Both the position numbers and the translations under genes were made by a program. A DNA stretch of 64,000 nt, taken from Rhipicephalus microplus. Lineage: Eukaryota > Arthropoda > Arachnida > Ixodida > Ixodidae. Location of the stretch: NCBI RefSeq assembly GCF_043290135.1, contig NC_134710.1:253786592-253850591 (forward strand), in the 5' to 3' direction. Shown here in pieces: positions 1 through 12,241 of the stretch (position 1 is the first letter of the stretch; each line of letters starts with the position of its first letter). The notes below the pieces were generated by a model, which was given only the letters and a program-made list of their open reading frames with translations, searched no databases and was not told where the DNA came from.

Positions 1-134
1 ATCTGTTTTGGATTAGTTAACAAGCTGGTTTTATATTGTTGTCACGCTGGACCTAAATAACATTTTTTTTACTTTTACGTATGGACGTAACTTCTATGGT
101 TTCTATCATTACGTCTAGACGTACCGCTGAACAC
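1..134 (+). repeat. Dispersed repeat A, copy 1 (cut by window edge)
   Basis: This stretch is closely repeated in the same orientation at about 1990-2120. Both share the phrases GTTGTCACGCTGGACCTAA, a T-run, and ACGTATGGACGTAACTTC followed by the palindromic ACGTCTAGACGT. The differences are scattered substitutions and T-run length. The copy may start before the window. I cannot assign it to a named family. Confidence 0.7.
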
Positions 135-255
135 TCCGACTATTCAAATGAAGTGCCTAAAAGGAAAAGTGCATGACGTCCCTTCCGTGCGGCGCAACAG
201 CCGTTTCTGTGTGGGGTAGGCTCGTACGCCGCGCGGCGCAGCAGTCTCTGCCTTT

Positions 256-293
256 TAAAAACGATAGTATTTCTTTGGGACCTTCAACGCAAA

Positions 294-359
<66 letters not shown>

Positions 360-955
360 CTGTCTGTCTGTCTGTCCACTCATAACAGCATCGGGTATTT
401 GAAACGGCTGACCCCATCCGCAGCGCCCACATATGTTGCTCAAGAATCAGCACTCATACTTGTGCAATGGTCGATTAAAAAGCAATTATTGCGCGTGTCT
501 GAGGCACCATAACAACACATATATATTCTGCATGTACGCCTCTTACTAGAAAAGGCATACATAAGTAATTTTAAGGACCGTAGCGCTTATCACGCTGCGC
601 TCATCATCCAACGCTTGCATGGAAACACGAGTGTTTCCAACGCTTTGCTAAAGCGAGACGGTGGTGGCACCTACCTATCACCTTGCGTTCTACACCTTAA
701 CACCTCTGAGGCGGGCGCGCACACCTGTCTAAGTGCCACGCGCTTTGTTTTTGAAAAAAAAAACTGCCAGATGGCGGTCATGTCTCTCGTGTGACGTGAC
801 TTGATGCGCTCATTCGCCTCTGCTGCACGCTCAAGGCACTCTAACGCAGCGCCTCCACATTACGATTCACCGATTTCTTGAGCAGAACATTAAATAAATG
901 TTTTGTTCACTCCCTCCACACGCAAGACTATCATGTTTCGAATGCAGATACGGGG
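256..955 (+). repeat. Dispersed repeat B, copy 1
   Basis: About 700 bp that align in the same orientation with 59456-60155. Shared landmarks in order are GGACCTTC followed by ACGCAAAAA, a simple repeat ending in (TCTG)n, CCCCATCCGCAG, ATTAAAAAGCAATTATTGCG, a block from GAAAAGGCATACATA through TTTCCAACGCTTTGCTAA, CTGCCAGATGGCG, and ATAAATGTTTTGTTCACTC. No protein motif or terminal inverted repeat is evident, so the class is unknown. A microsatellite sits at the same internal place in both copies. Confidence 0.8.
297..376 (+). repeat. Compound microsatellite (TC)n-(TG)n-(TCTG)n
   Basis: About 26 TC units run directly into TG units and then TCTG units. Short ORFs on both strands here (RERERE or SLSLSL proteins) are read-through of the repeat and are not genes. 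Confidence 0.97.
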
Positions 956-1427
956 CCATTTTTTACACAAAAGAAAAGCCATGTCTGGTCAGATAGGGAA
1001 GCAGCATTCTTACCCTGGATTGCCCAAACGGTTGCGTAATTTATTCAGAACAAACTGCGCTGATTAATGTGATTCAGGGTAATGACTTCAGCACACTGCA
1101 GTGCTCTCGCCCACCCATTATTCTGTACTATATGCAACACTTTCTGAGAGAAAAATGTAGTGACGGAGCCTTATCACCCATTATTTTATTCTTATCCTTT
1201 CGCATATAACTTCTCTTGAAAACTTAAAAAGCTGCCTGCATACAGAAGTGCATATTGAAATTATAATAAAAATACATAGCTAGAATTCACTGAACAGAAA
1301 AAAATATTAATGCTAGGAAACCAGTGAGCCCGGTCAGAGAAACTTTGTGTGCGGTCAGTTACACTGCACCAAAGTAAAAGCGAAATGAAAAAGAAAGCTC
1401 AAAATAGAACTGAAGATGCATGAAATT
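956..1427. other. AT-rich spacer, nothing recognised
   Basis: No ORF of note, no repeat partner in the window and no tRNA-like boxes. An ordinary AT-rich intergenic stretch. Confidence 0.6.
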
Positions 1428-1438
1428 TCTTGTTATGC

Positions 1439-1667
1439 AGTGGTCTAGTGGCTAAGGAACTCCGATGCTGACCCGCAGGTCACGGAATCGAATCCCGGCT
1501 GTGGCGGCTGCATTTCCGATGGAGTCAGAAATGCTGTAGGCCCATGTGCTCAGATTTGGGCGCACGTGAAAGAGCCCGAGGTGGTCGAAATTTCCGGAGC
1601 CCTCCACTACGGTGTCTGTCATAATCATATCGTGATTTCGGGACGTTAAACCTCACATATCAATCAA
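1439..1667 (+). mobile_element. Ruka-type tRNA-derived SINE, with target duplication
   Basis: A 229-bp SINE. It begins with a tRNA-like head: an A-box region around GGTCTAGTGGCTAAGG and a B-box region around ATCGAATCCCGGC. The body includes GCTGCATTTCCGATGGAG, CTGTAGGCCCATGTGCTCAG, TTTCCGGAGCCCTCCACTAC and GGACGTTAAAC, and it ends in a (TCAA)n tail. It is flanked by an 11-bp direct repeat, TCTTGTTATGC, at 1428-1438 and 1668-1678, which marks the insertion. I recognise the body as the ixodid tick SINE family called Ruka. It is transcribed by RNA polymerase III and depends on a LINE for movement. Confidence 0.93.
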
Positions 1668-1914
1668 TCTTGTTATGCCAACTGTTAATTTGAGCTCACA
1701 TTTGTCACTATCACTATCAAAAATATATTTTCTCAAGACACTTTATTATAATAAATATAGCCAACTCTGCGAGAGTCATCAAACATCCCATATTAAAGAG
1801 CCTGCGGATAGGACGACCACCAGCAGCAAGTCAGGCTGACGGGCGGCCGATTAAGAGGAGCAAAATGTTAAAACAATACATGTGCGAACAAAAGAAAAGA
1901 GAAAAAGTAAGAAA
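1668..1914. other. AT-rich spacer, nothing recognised
   Basis: Low-complexity AT-rich DNA between a SINE and a tRNA-like sequence. No coding signal seen. Confidence 0.5.
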
Positions 1915-1990
1915 TACTGCAATAAAGCTCGAACCATTGACCTCACCAGTTCTTGTTGTGCCGCTCTAACCTACTACGCCACACCTGCCA
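1915..1990 (-). mobile_element. tRNA-like sequence, probable SINE head
   Basis: Read on the minus strand it has an A-box-like TGGCGTAGTAGGTTAGAGC, a tract of anticodon-arm length, and a B-box-like GGTTCGAGCT, spaced as in a tRNA. The B box ends in T instead of C and I could not fold a clean acceptor stem. I read it as a tRNA-derived repeat fragment, not a working tRNA. It abuts repeat A copy 2. Confidence 0.4.
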
Positions 1991-2125
1991 ATCGGTTTTG
2001 GAACAATTAACCAGGCGGTTTTGTAATGTTGTCACGCTGGACCTAACTAACATTTTTTTTTTTACTTTTACGTATGGACGTAACTTCTATGGTTTCTATC
2101 GTTACGTCTAGACGTACCACTAGAA
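1990..2125 (+). repeat. Dispersed repeat A, copy 2
   Basis: Same-orientation copy of positions 1-134, with a T-run about three bases longer. Its right end runs into two nested inverted repeats (2088-2132 and 2141-2209). The family's terminus may therefore be palindromic. Confidence 0.7.
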
Positions 2126-2132
2126 ACCATAG
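2088..2132. repeat. Inverted repeat within repeat A
   Basis: The 12-base arms CTATGGTTTCTA (2088-2099) and TAGAAACCATAG (2121-2132) are perfect complements. Between them lies the self-complementary ACGTCTAGACGT (2104-2115). It could form a cruciform or hairpin. Copy 1 keeps the left arm and the inner palindrome, but its right arm has diverged. Confidence 0.8.
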
Positions 2133-2140
2133 CGGTACGT

Positions 2141-2209
2141 CTATTGGCCAGTGCACCTAAATTGACAGATTCCTTTTGAATCTGTCAATTTAGGTGCACT
2201 GGCCAATAG
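2141..2209. repeat. Perfect 32-bp palindrome (hairpin)
   Basis: Arms 2141-2172 and 2178-2209 are perfect reverse complements over 32 bases, separated by the 5-nt loop CTTTT. The arms begin CTATTGGCCAGTGCACC. The right arm overlaps the target duplication of the adjacent SINE, so the palindrome existed before the SINE landed. An RNA copy would be a fully paired 32-bp hairpin. Confidence 0.95.
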
Positions 2210-2218
2210 CAACTGTTC

Positions 2219-2458
2219 GCCCCTCTGCTGTGGTCTATTGGCTAAGGTACTCGGCTGCTGACTCGCAGGTCGCGGGATCGAATGCCAGCTCCGGCAATTG
2301 CATTTTTGATCGACGTGAACATGCTGTAGGCCTGTGTTATCAGATTTGGATGCACGTTAAAGAATCCGAGATGGTCAAAATTTTCGGAGCCCTCCACTAC
2401 GGCGTCTCTCGCGACCATATGATGAATTTGGGACGTTAAACCTCACATATAAATTAAT
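2219..2458 (+). mobile_element. Ruka SINE, 15-bp target duplication
   Basis: A diverged Ruka copy. The A-box area (GGTCTATTGGCTAAGG), B-box area (GGGATCGAATGCC) and the closing GGACGTTAAACCTCACA are present. CAATAGCAACTGTTC at 2204-2218 is repeated at 2459-2473 as the target duplication. The tail is short and degraded. Confidence 0.9.
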
Positions 2459-2533
2459 CAATAGCAACTGTTCTGCATAAGTTCACTTAAGTGCACTGTT
2501 AGGGTTACCAGCTTCACGGTATATATTTCAATC

Positions 2534-2683
2534 GGCGGCGGCTGCATTTTCGACGGTGGCGAAAATGCTCGAAGTTCATATACTTGCCCTTGAGTCAACT
2601 TTAGAAAAACCCCAGACAGTCAAAATTTTCGGCGCCCTCAATTACGGCGTTCCTCGTAATTATATGGTGGTTTAGGCACGTTA
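2534..2683 (+). mobile_element. Decayed Ruka-like SINE fragment
   Basis: Retains GGCGGCTGCATTTTCGACGG, an ACCCCAGACAGTCAAAATTTTC-like stretch, CGGCGCCCTCAATTACGG and a closing GGCACGTTA. The tRNA head is missing or unrecognisable. It ends at the AT-rich simple repeat that follows. Confidence 0.65.
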
Positions 2684-2738
2684 TTATATTATTAATAATA
2701 TTATTATTATTATTAATATTATATTATTATTATTATTC
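2681..2738. repeat. (ATT)n-rich simple repeat
   Basis: Interrupted ATT/AAT trinucleotides, directly after the decayed SINE fragment. It may be an expanded SINE tail. Confidence 0.85.
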
Positions 2739-3857
2739 ACTTCTATTTTTATTATGTTCAATTAAAATTTTGTTAACACTGATTGACGTAAGCTTTATGG
2801 TATAGTGTTTCGCATTTATCCTATCTAGGTATTTTGTTTTGAGCAATGTACACGAAATATATTGTAATGAGCCGAGCTCTTCTCGTGGGTACTCAAGCCA
2901 TCCCAACATAAAGCTACCATGGTTAATGAGCAGCTTTGTGCAACAGGTAAAGTGAAGTGTCTGGTTCATTGCTTCTTATGCGGAATATCCTTCAAGTTGA
3001 GCAAACCCCGGTAATAAAAGTCAGAAGAAATATGTGAACTTTCGACAAGTTATCAAAGCCTTTTCCGCTGATTTTATGCGCTGTATAGATCGTTAACGGT
3101 AATTGAAAGGAGCTAGAAGCTTGGCAGTGTTCTTATTACCAGCAGCTAAGCAAAAGTTTTCTAATTTTCTTTCTGTGAAAGTTTTATACCTGCCCACGGC
3201 ACACAATTACCATTATAGGGCAGTGCGAAAATTCACGTCTTTGAGCGTATAGCAACTGACGAAATTATGCGAGGAATTTTAATGCGTATGATTTACATGC
3301 GCCCCTCTCCGAGGCATTCAGGTGGGCTAGTTGATTTTTTGGTTTTTCGAAGGTAATAATTTGCGGGAAAAATACTAGCACTCGTGTAAGAAACATATAG
3401 AACACCACCAACGCAAAACACCATAGAACACCACTACACTTGTGGTGTTCTCTATGTTCCTTACTGGCACCCCTGGACCTCAAAACAGGAGCATAACGTG
3501 TAAGGTCATTATATTTTTCGACTTTCGCAACAACTATTCAATGCTGCTGTAAAAGTGAAAGGTAGGGCGGGGGGTAGGGGGGAGAGAAAATTACATTAGA
3601 TGATTGATTTGCGCCATAGGGTCATATTCGCCATGTATGACCTCGGTAAGAAGTGGTTGCGTGGCAGTTTTTGGTTTACATTTATTTACGTTGTGCGATA
3701 AGCCTGGGAAGGCATGTCGACTGTTGCGCTGCATTTGCTCCGGCTAGCAGCATTGTTTGACGGCGCTCAGTAGAAGCGTACAGCCGGATTACCCCTGACC
3801 TCACGGCACCCCGCGAAGTGCTGCAGTGCCTTAGACTGCTGAGTGTTTCGAGTTCTG
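2739..3857. other. AT-rich spacer, one short hairpin, no gene recognised
   Basis: The only structure seen is an inverted repeat: CATAGAACACCAC at 3422-3434 faces GTGGTGTTC and TCTATG at 3442-3456. An extra partial copy of the arm (AGAACACCACCA) lies just upstream at about 3399-3410. Small ORFs here have no recognisable motif. Confidence 0.5.
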
Positions 3858-3859
3858 TT

Positions 3860-4500
3860 AACTCAGGAAAATGAAACCAAAGTTCCCGTGGGTGACAAAA
3901 GGGGTAGGATTAGAAACGTTATGGTGACGACCCCCGAATGCGCCAGCACTTTCAGCCGGCGCATCAATGAGCATCTTTCGAGACCCAGCGCGGAGGGGTG
4001 ACTCCTCACATTGGTTCAGCTTCTGGCACGGCCGTGTACTGTTCGCGCGGGGACTCACTCGCTGGATTTCGTGCCGACCGGTTGTACCCCCGTGATCTCC
4101 GACGACAGCGCAGCTCTGGCCTACTGCCTCGCCCTATTTCCTGACACCGACAAGAGCTCTCGCTCAGTGGTGCCCCGTCCTCGAACTTCTGCGACCGAGT
4201 TTTTACCTCCGTATGAGGTTATCCCTGCGCCTCTCTCTCTTCTTGCTCCTCTGTCTCTCTATAACTTTAATTCCTCCCTATCTTTTTTTAATCACCCCTT
4301 ACCCCCATTCCCTGCGCAGAACTGTGGAGGTGCCCTCCGTTGAAAGAGAGGCAGTAACGGAACTGCGCTTATTTCTTCCCTTTCCCCTTTTAAAAATCAC
4401 TTATATATACTGTTCGCGCGCCTACAACTCGGCTGCACGATACGACCTCGGGTGGTGCGTCTCGGGCGCCGAGTCATGAGAGTTGGTTTCCCAACAACAA
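3860..4500. other. Pyrimidine-rich, moderately GC-rich stretch, unassigned
   Basis: A 110-codon plus-strand ORF (4011-4343) and an 88-codon plus-strand ORF (4213-4479) overlap in different frames. The first is rich in A, L, S and P and matches no family I know. The run of C and T at 4225-4320, ending CCCTGCGCAG before AACTGTGG, resembles a polypyrimidine tract with a 3' splice site. The stretch also looks like tick repeat tails. Either an exon of an unknown transcript or a retroelement tail is possible. Confidence 0.25.
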
Positions 4501-7500
4501 AAGAACCTGAGTTTCACTCGCCATATTTCGAACTCCGAATGTTTGATGATTTGATTACCTACTTTGAGGGGCTCGAAGCACCAAAAATTGTAGAATTCGA
4601 CAGCGTTCGGCATAATGACCAATAGGCTCATAAACATAACTTTATTATTGTTTCAACTTTGTTGAAAAAGGCAACCCTGCTTCTTCCTACATTTCAGTTT
4701 CGTTTTGCCGATGCCTGGCTCTTTCCTTAAGTAATTCAGACAAAACTCCCAGAGCAAAAGTTTAAATGTGATCTCTGAGGTAAGCCTGCTTATTGGGTTC
4801 TTTCAGGTGGCCACTTTAGGGATGATATGCGGCATGCAACGCCGAAATGCGTAACAGAGCGAAATGTACTTACTTCTGGCCCTTTTATATGCGATTCACT
4901 GAATAAGTTGCGACGCGAACGTCACACACAAAATTTAACTTTTCTGACTGCGCAGTTATCAATCGCATGAACTCCCGAAGAAATACTAAAAGAAAGCTGT
5001 CTTAAGCAAAGCGGGCAAAACAACTGTGCTGGTAGGGGATGATAAATTCAAGTTTATTAATTTATCTGCCTGTTGCCAATGTCTTGTTTTAATTGTAACA
5101 CTGATTTTATTATCTGCATACTTTCATATGTAATTTTGTCTATAGCGCTTAGCTATAATATATCCAGATATATACGTTGATTGTTTTCAAAACCTCTGAA
5201 AAAAGATCTCCGTCGAAGCGTTCTAGCCGGCTAACCAATCACCTGTAGTCTGTTAACAAAATAAACAACAACCTAAGCAATGTGTTTAGAAAAACTAACT
5301 TTTTATGGGTGTCTAATCTTGCCGGAACCAGACAGTATATATCATTGCTATACCACGTTCATAAAGGGGTATAGCAACGAGAAAACTAAAAAAGCAAAGG
5401 CCAAAACCGTCTGGGAGCAGGATCTCCTCATTCCTCTTTGTCGTCAAGAAACTTGGCTCTCACGTATTAGAGGGAGAAAAACAGCGAATGCAATGTGTCG
5501 CATAAGTTATTGAGGACAGAGCTCCCACCCAAAAGTGCAGCATTAGGCATCAAATTAATTAATAAATGTCTAAGCACGAGTTTTTTTACAATATTGGTGT
5601 TATTAGCAAAGAAAACAAATTATGTTCATATTTCAAACGTAACAAACACTCTGTATGGTTATGAGCTACGTCGTAACATAGCGGGAGACTATGAATTAGA
5701 AATTATGAAAACTTGTTTGATTAGTTGGTACATGCCTATTAAAACATAAAAAAAGATACGCGTGATGGTATACGTGTATTTTTCTTTCCTTTTTTATTGT
5801 TATGAAATACTCTCGTACAGTTACCTTTTAAATGTTTTCTATTGATTTTAGACTCAAATATAATGTTTAGAATTAGCTGAAAAGGATGACAAGGTACTGA
5901 AAAAAATGGCTACGCAATAGCCATAGGAATACACATATACAAATAATTTCGGTTTGTATTCACGAAGGCGTTTCTGAGAGGTGGTACAGTAAGACTGCCA
6001 AAATCTCTAAGGGTATGTCCGGGCCCCCGACTGGCGGCACTTATTCTCAGCAGCAACTTTAGCACACTAACAATTTAAAGCAACAGGTAGCTTCGACTGA
6101 CCTTTTAAGGCTTTGGGAATTTCTTCAAGTTTCTCACTCACGCATCTAACAAAACTTTGACTACGCTTTCGAGACGTTTTGCACATTGTTTTAATCTGCA
6201 TGCTCGCACTGATATGCACAATTGCCAACCCTTACCACGTACCTAAAATAAATACATCATAAAAGGGTTTTCAAACCGGGTTTCATTTGTACTCATCGGA
6301 AAGTTCGACTTTAAAAGCTTGAAAACGTGTGGCTCCGATCACTGATATCTGACCTTGCTTATTATGCACAGCATAACTTGTTACCTCGTCAGCCACTGAT
6401 AGTTACGTCGAATGACAACCTGACTGCAGAATAATAGAAATTATATTTTCCGCCCTTCATGAAATTCACATGGTTAAGTATAACCTTGATGTGGGAATTT
6501 TCATGCTTTTTTTTCAAGTCCTCTTTCGCAAAGCAGTTTGCACATCTCTGTCGTGTTGAATCCCACTCATGAGACGTAATCGATTCCAAGAAATAGTCAG
6601 GCAATCGATCGTAAACAGACGCGTAACTCTACGTGGGCAGCAATGCACACATTTTCGGCAAAATTGGTATCTTCTCAAAAGGGAAAGGCCATTACTTCCA
6701 AAGAGGGCCTTGCGCCACCGAAATCCCCACCATGCGTGTAGAACGTGGACGTGCAGGCGAGGCAGCAGGCTCGAGTGCGCAGTGTGCGGATAAAAAATAA
6801 AAAAGCTGTTGCGCAGTTTATACCGGTGGTCGCTGCAAACCCCAACGCGACGACCATCCAATCAATGCTTTATGTGATGGGGCTTCGCGCTTAGAACTTA
6901 AAAACTTGGCCAGCAGTTGGCGTATATATTTTCCATCGATACATTTATTTATATTTCTTTCTTTTCGCTCGTTATTATTGGCTTTGGCCTTATCGTTAGT
7001 ATATTGTGCTGTGAGTAATAAAAAAGGGGTGAGGAAACCACGCAGTTACTTTTTTTTAGGGAAGCAATTTTTTTACGCAATTTGAGGTTTTTATATATTT
7101 CGCCTTTCATTATTAGCTCGGATAAGACACACGACTCGCACAAGACATGCACCACCGTTATCACACTGTAGTTCATCAAAATTAAGAATGCCACATGGCT
7201 AAAAATGTGATAGAGGACAAATAAAAACAGAACGCAAACTGCTGTGCAAAGTGTCCAATAGGTGAATTTCAGCAACATACGGCACTGAATTCCTTTCTTC
7301 CTTTTTTGATTTGCACGCTCTCCATAAATGTATCGTCTCCGAATTCATCCCAAACACGGATCAAGGGACGTTGGGTCAGTGATAACATTATAATCTAGGG
7401 ATTCACTTTACTTGATGCTATCGAATATTTATCTTTGCCTTCTGCTGATCGGCTGATGCTTTGCGTAACGTACACTCAAACCACCGACGACGCGCTAAAC

Positions 7501-8389
7501 GCATCGGAAGGGGTTATCACATCGTTATGCATTATTTCGCCCAAGATACCTTTAGCAAGACTTGAACAATAAAAAAATAAAAGAAAAGATCGAACACCTT
7601 ACCACAGCAGACACTTCGCTACAAACGACCTCTTTTTTTGGAGTGTCTACCCGTCGGAATTCAGAGACCGCAGCGCTCTCCGGTCGACGAACAATGTCTT
7701 TGCTCGGGAGCGCACTGACAACGCACTCTGTGGTTCAGGGCCTCATGTGGAACCCCAGAAGCTTGGGTCAGTGTCAAACTGGTCAATAATTTTAAAAGCA
7801 ATCACACTACTTTTTCTCACGCATGGAGCCTCTAAGAAAAAAATGACAGTCTGAGGGATAGGATTATGAGCAAACCATTATTAAGATAACTTACAAGACG
7901 TATAAAAAGAGCGATAATTTAAGAACAAGAAATCGTAATCGTGCTTCTTTTTGTTAAAGCTTACTCGAGTCAGACAAAAGCGAGATTTCCTTCAGAAAGT
8001 TACTTGAAGTAAATGTCGCTGAGTATCTGTAACAAACATTTAAATCAACGAAAGATGAAAATAATGTGTAAAAAAGGCTCTTCGTTTCAAGATTACATCA
8101 AAGGAATAAAAAAAATGATTCTGAGCAGTATATTTTAGGTCACGGAGGAAGTGTCTATGTTGTACCGTAATCAGCATAGACACACCAAATCGAGTAGTAT
8201 ATTTACTTGCTACTAACCTGGCTCGCGGGCTTAACACTCTTTTTGTGTGAAGACCGCTTAAGTTTTGAGCGCCGCAGATAACGAGCCTTTTGGTTTGTTA
8301 TCAGCAGGTTGCCTATAACGAACCAGTTTATAACAAACCAGTTTGGTTTCCGAACAGGTAGCTCGAGAGGATTAGCTTTGATAGCACTA
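4500..8389. other. Long AT-rich stretch, no gene or repeat recognised
   Basis: Only ORFs under about 116 codons occur, for example 6514-6861 on the minus strand and 5280-5513 and 5495-5749 on the plus strand. None has a motif, signal or repeat partner that I can support. No SINE, tRNA-like boxes or terminal repeats were seen. Confidence 0.45.
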
Positions 8390-9660
8390 TCCGATATTAT
8401 AATGAGTTCTATATTGACAAAGGTGATTTTAGATTGTACTGAAGCTTTGGATGTACATAATCAATAACAATCTCTTCATGTTGACGGAGTATTTTCCGAA
8501 TCGAAACATTTAAATCAAGGCGTACCACAAGGCACAATAATGAAACCCTTGTTGCCCCGCCGTGGTGGTCTAGCGCCTCGACTGCTGACCCGCAGGTTGC
8601 GGGTTCGAATCCCTGCTGCGGCGGCTGCATTTCCGATGGAGGCGGAAATGTTGTAGGCCCATGTGCTCAGATTTGGGTGCACGTTAAAGAACCCAAGGCG
8701 GTCAAAATTTCCGGAGCCCTCCACTACGGCGTCTCTCATAATCATATGGTGGTTTGGGGACGTTAAACCCCACAAATAAATCAATCAATGAAACCCTTGT
8801 TGTTTACCATATATATATTAACAATTTAGCTGATTATCTCAAGCTCTCCAAGACTGTTTTACATGCCTATAACACTACTGTTTCCGAGTCTGATAGGTTC
8901 ATAACATGTTAAGCTAAACAATTAACTAAAAATAGTCCCTCAGTAGTGTAAGACAAATCGTTTCTTTAAAGCCTGTGAAAACATAGTGCATGTTATTGAA
9001 ATTTATTCAGAGGTTGCTGTCATGCCTACCTAAAATAACTACCAACAATTATTGAATATCTGTGACAGACTGTGCATCATTTCTTAGAATAAAACTAAAT
9101 TACAACTTGAAATTTACTCATCACATTGCATTCATTAAAACTGCTTTTGGCATAAGATTATTATTCAGAGGACAAACAGCATTTCCACCACAGGCTTTAT
9201 TATAATTATACTTTGCAATATTATTAGCCATATTACGTATGGGATAACTACATGGGGAAACACATACCTCTCATCTATTCAACATTTACAGAAAATGTCT
9301 ATTCGTATCATCACTAGTAGTTCATTGCAATTGAATGCCTGCACACTTCTGATTAATAACTTTATCTTACCAATTTCTGGTTTCTTTAAATATCATTCAA
9401 GTATTCTTTGTTTTAAATTACGCCATACCGGTCTGCTTTATGAACTTATTGATGGTAGGTTGCCTATATACTAATAATTCCCGAGGTCTTGCACACAACC
9501 TTAATTTTCTGCTTGCTCGCTCTAACACTAACTACGGTGAAATCACATCTTCACTTTCCTCACTTAAAACTTGGAATGACTTTCCACTCTCCATAAAGCT
9601 TCTAACATTTGGGCATGAATTGAAGTTTTATATTATTTGTAAATAGTTTTGTAGATAGCT
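8390..9660 (+). pseudogene. Decayed LINE reverse-transcriptase fragment (CR1/L2-like)
   Basis: Conceptual translation shows RT landmarks in order. At about 8515-8545 there is QGVPQGT followed by IMKPLL, the conserved GVPQGS box. After the SINE this continues into a hydrophobic FTIYI stretch and SKTVLHAYNTTV, where a functional enzyme has YADDT. Further on are FLRIKLNYNLKFTHH at about 9080-9120, a region resembling LQYGIxxWG at about 9235-9260, and a C-terminal part ARSNTNYG..SLKTWNDFPLSIK at about 9515-9600. Several frameshifts and stops lie between. The catalytic DD is lost, so the copy is dead. It is only the RT and C-terminal part of ORF2; no endonuclease was seen upstream. Confidence 0.75.
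8555..8786 (+). mobile_element. Ruka SINE inserted in LINE RT, 16-bp target duplication
   Basis: AATGAAACCCTTGTTG at 8539-8554 is repeated exactly at 8787-8802. The duplicated bases encode part of the RT PLL motif, so the SINE landed inside a LINE coding region. The head lost a few bases in the D-arm (GGTCTAGCGCCTCGACTGC), while the B box GGGTTCGAATCCC is perfect. Confidence 0.95.
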
Positions 9661-10265
9661 TTACTTGCTTTAATTTTAGTCATTTCTTGGAGTGTAATGT
9701 TTTGCTTATTTGATTCTTTTTATGCTACACATGTCTTGTGTTCCTTTTAATGTTTTTTCAGAAATATATCCTATATTTTTTTTCTTTTGCATCTCCTTTG
9801 TTTGCAATTTCAACCACGGTTTTCCTTTGCAGTTACTGCCTTTTGTACCCTTGTCTGCATATCTGTTTGTACCGATCATTGTAAGTAGAAGTGTAAATAG
9901 GTGAAAGGTAAACTAAACCAAAACTTAACCTTTTGCGCCGCAAATGGTACAGCTCATTGGGTATTTGTTTCAATATTTATTATTTATTGGTTAAAAACCT
10001 TAACAAACTCTAGTGACGCGTCTGTTAAATACAGAAATGTGGATTTGTTTCAGCCTACCATTCGCATGAAGCGCAAGGAGTAAAATTTGCAGATCTCACG
10101 TACCGTGGGAATCGCTGATATGCGAAGCATGAATGTGGAAGGTTAGTCTTTCACTTTAAAATCATCACATCGTTACGAGGTGCATGGATATACTACATTG
10201 TAAACATAAGCAGAAATGTTATGTGCACTCAGGCATCTCGATAAGATGCAAGTATAGTCGCGTAA
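9661..10265. other. AT-rich spacer, nothing recognised
   Basis: T-rich at 9700-9850. Short ORFs only. It leads into the tandem repeat array. Confidence 0.5.
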
Positions 10266-11300
10266 CCACGGCACCGCAAACGTTTTCAAATACCAGCCCC
10301 AGCATCGGTAGGCATGTAAATTTCGCTGTACATGACTTCCATACCATGATTAAAATGTTTGCGCCTGACATATGTGTTCGTCATCTCTTCACGTCCCGTA
10401 ATGCCAAATTTGGTATATGTGAAGCTAATGATACGGCCGGGAGCGCGCTATGAGCGTAGCGTGTGGCCATGTTTTCAATGACAAGCATGTCAAGATTATC
10501 ATATTTTGATGGGTCACTTACCTTTGTCATTCATTCAGGTCACGTAATACCAAATTTGGTATATGTGAAGCTAGCGAAATGACCGCGAGCACATCATGAG
10601 CATGGTATATAGTCATGTGCTTGAATTACACGATTGTCATGATTATCATGGTTGTACCAGTCATATACCTTCGTCATTCATTCACTTTACGTAACCCAAA
10701 ATTTAATGTATGTGAAGCTATCGAAACGGCTGTTTGCGCACTATAGCATAGCATCTAGTCATGTTTTACATGACGCGCATGTCATGATTATCATACTAGG
10801 ACCTGTCATTTCCTTGGTCATCCGTTCGCGTCACGTTATACCAAGTTTGGTATGCGTGAAGCTAGAGAAACGACCACTAGCACATCAAGAGCGTGATTTA
10901 TAATCATGTTCTTACATTATACGCATGTTATGGTTCTCATGATTGCACGTGCCTCTTATTTTTTTCGTCCATTCACGTAACGTAATAACAAATTTGGTAT
11001 ATGTGAAACTAGCAAAACGGCCGTGAGTGCATCATAAGCATGGTATGTAGTCAAGTTCTTACTTGACATACATGTCATGATTCTGCGTTAGGGTCTGTTG
11101 CTTTTGTTCGCCATGCAGTCATGTCATACCATACAAGTTTTGAAATATGTCATGTGAACGAAACCACCGCAAGAGCAGCAAGGCCACAAAATGTAAATCA
11201 TGACATGAGTGTCTTACATATAATAATTTTCATGTTATGGCTAGTCACTTAAGCACGTCATACAGTCATATTATGCAATAAAATTTTTGGAATCAATACC
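10266..11300 (+). repeat. Tandem repeat array, period about 146 bp, about six diverged units
   Basis: A phrase close to CCAAATTTGGTATATGTGAAG recurs. Equivalent GG positions are at about 10412, 10558, 10705 (AA here), 10849 and 10996, with a weaker one near 11142. Spacings are therefore 144-147 bp. Each unit also has a CGAAACGACC-like block, a CATGGTATATAGTCATGT-like block and a CATGTCATGATTATCAT-like block. Units differ by perhaps 20-30 percent. The first and last units are the most eroded. No coding capacity. Confidence 0.8.
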
Positions 11301-11342
11301 ATCAACGAAAAGGCTAGGAGAGCTTAAAGTCGTAGGCGGATG

Positions 11343-12241
<899 letters not shown>

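Noticed and set aside
4011..4343. 110-codon ORF as a host gene exon
   Set aside because: No domain, start context or splice structure that I can confirm. It overlaps a pyrimidine-rich repeat-like tract.
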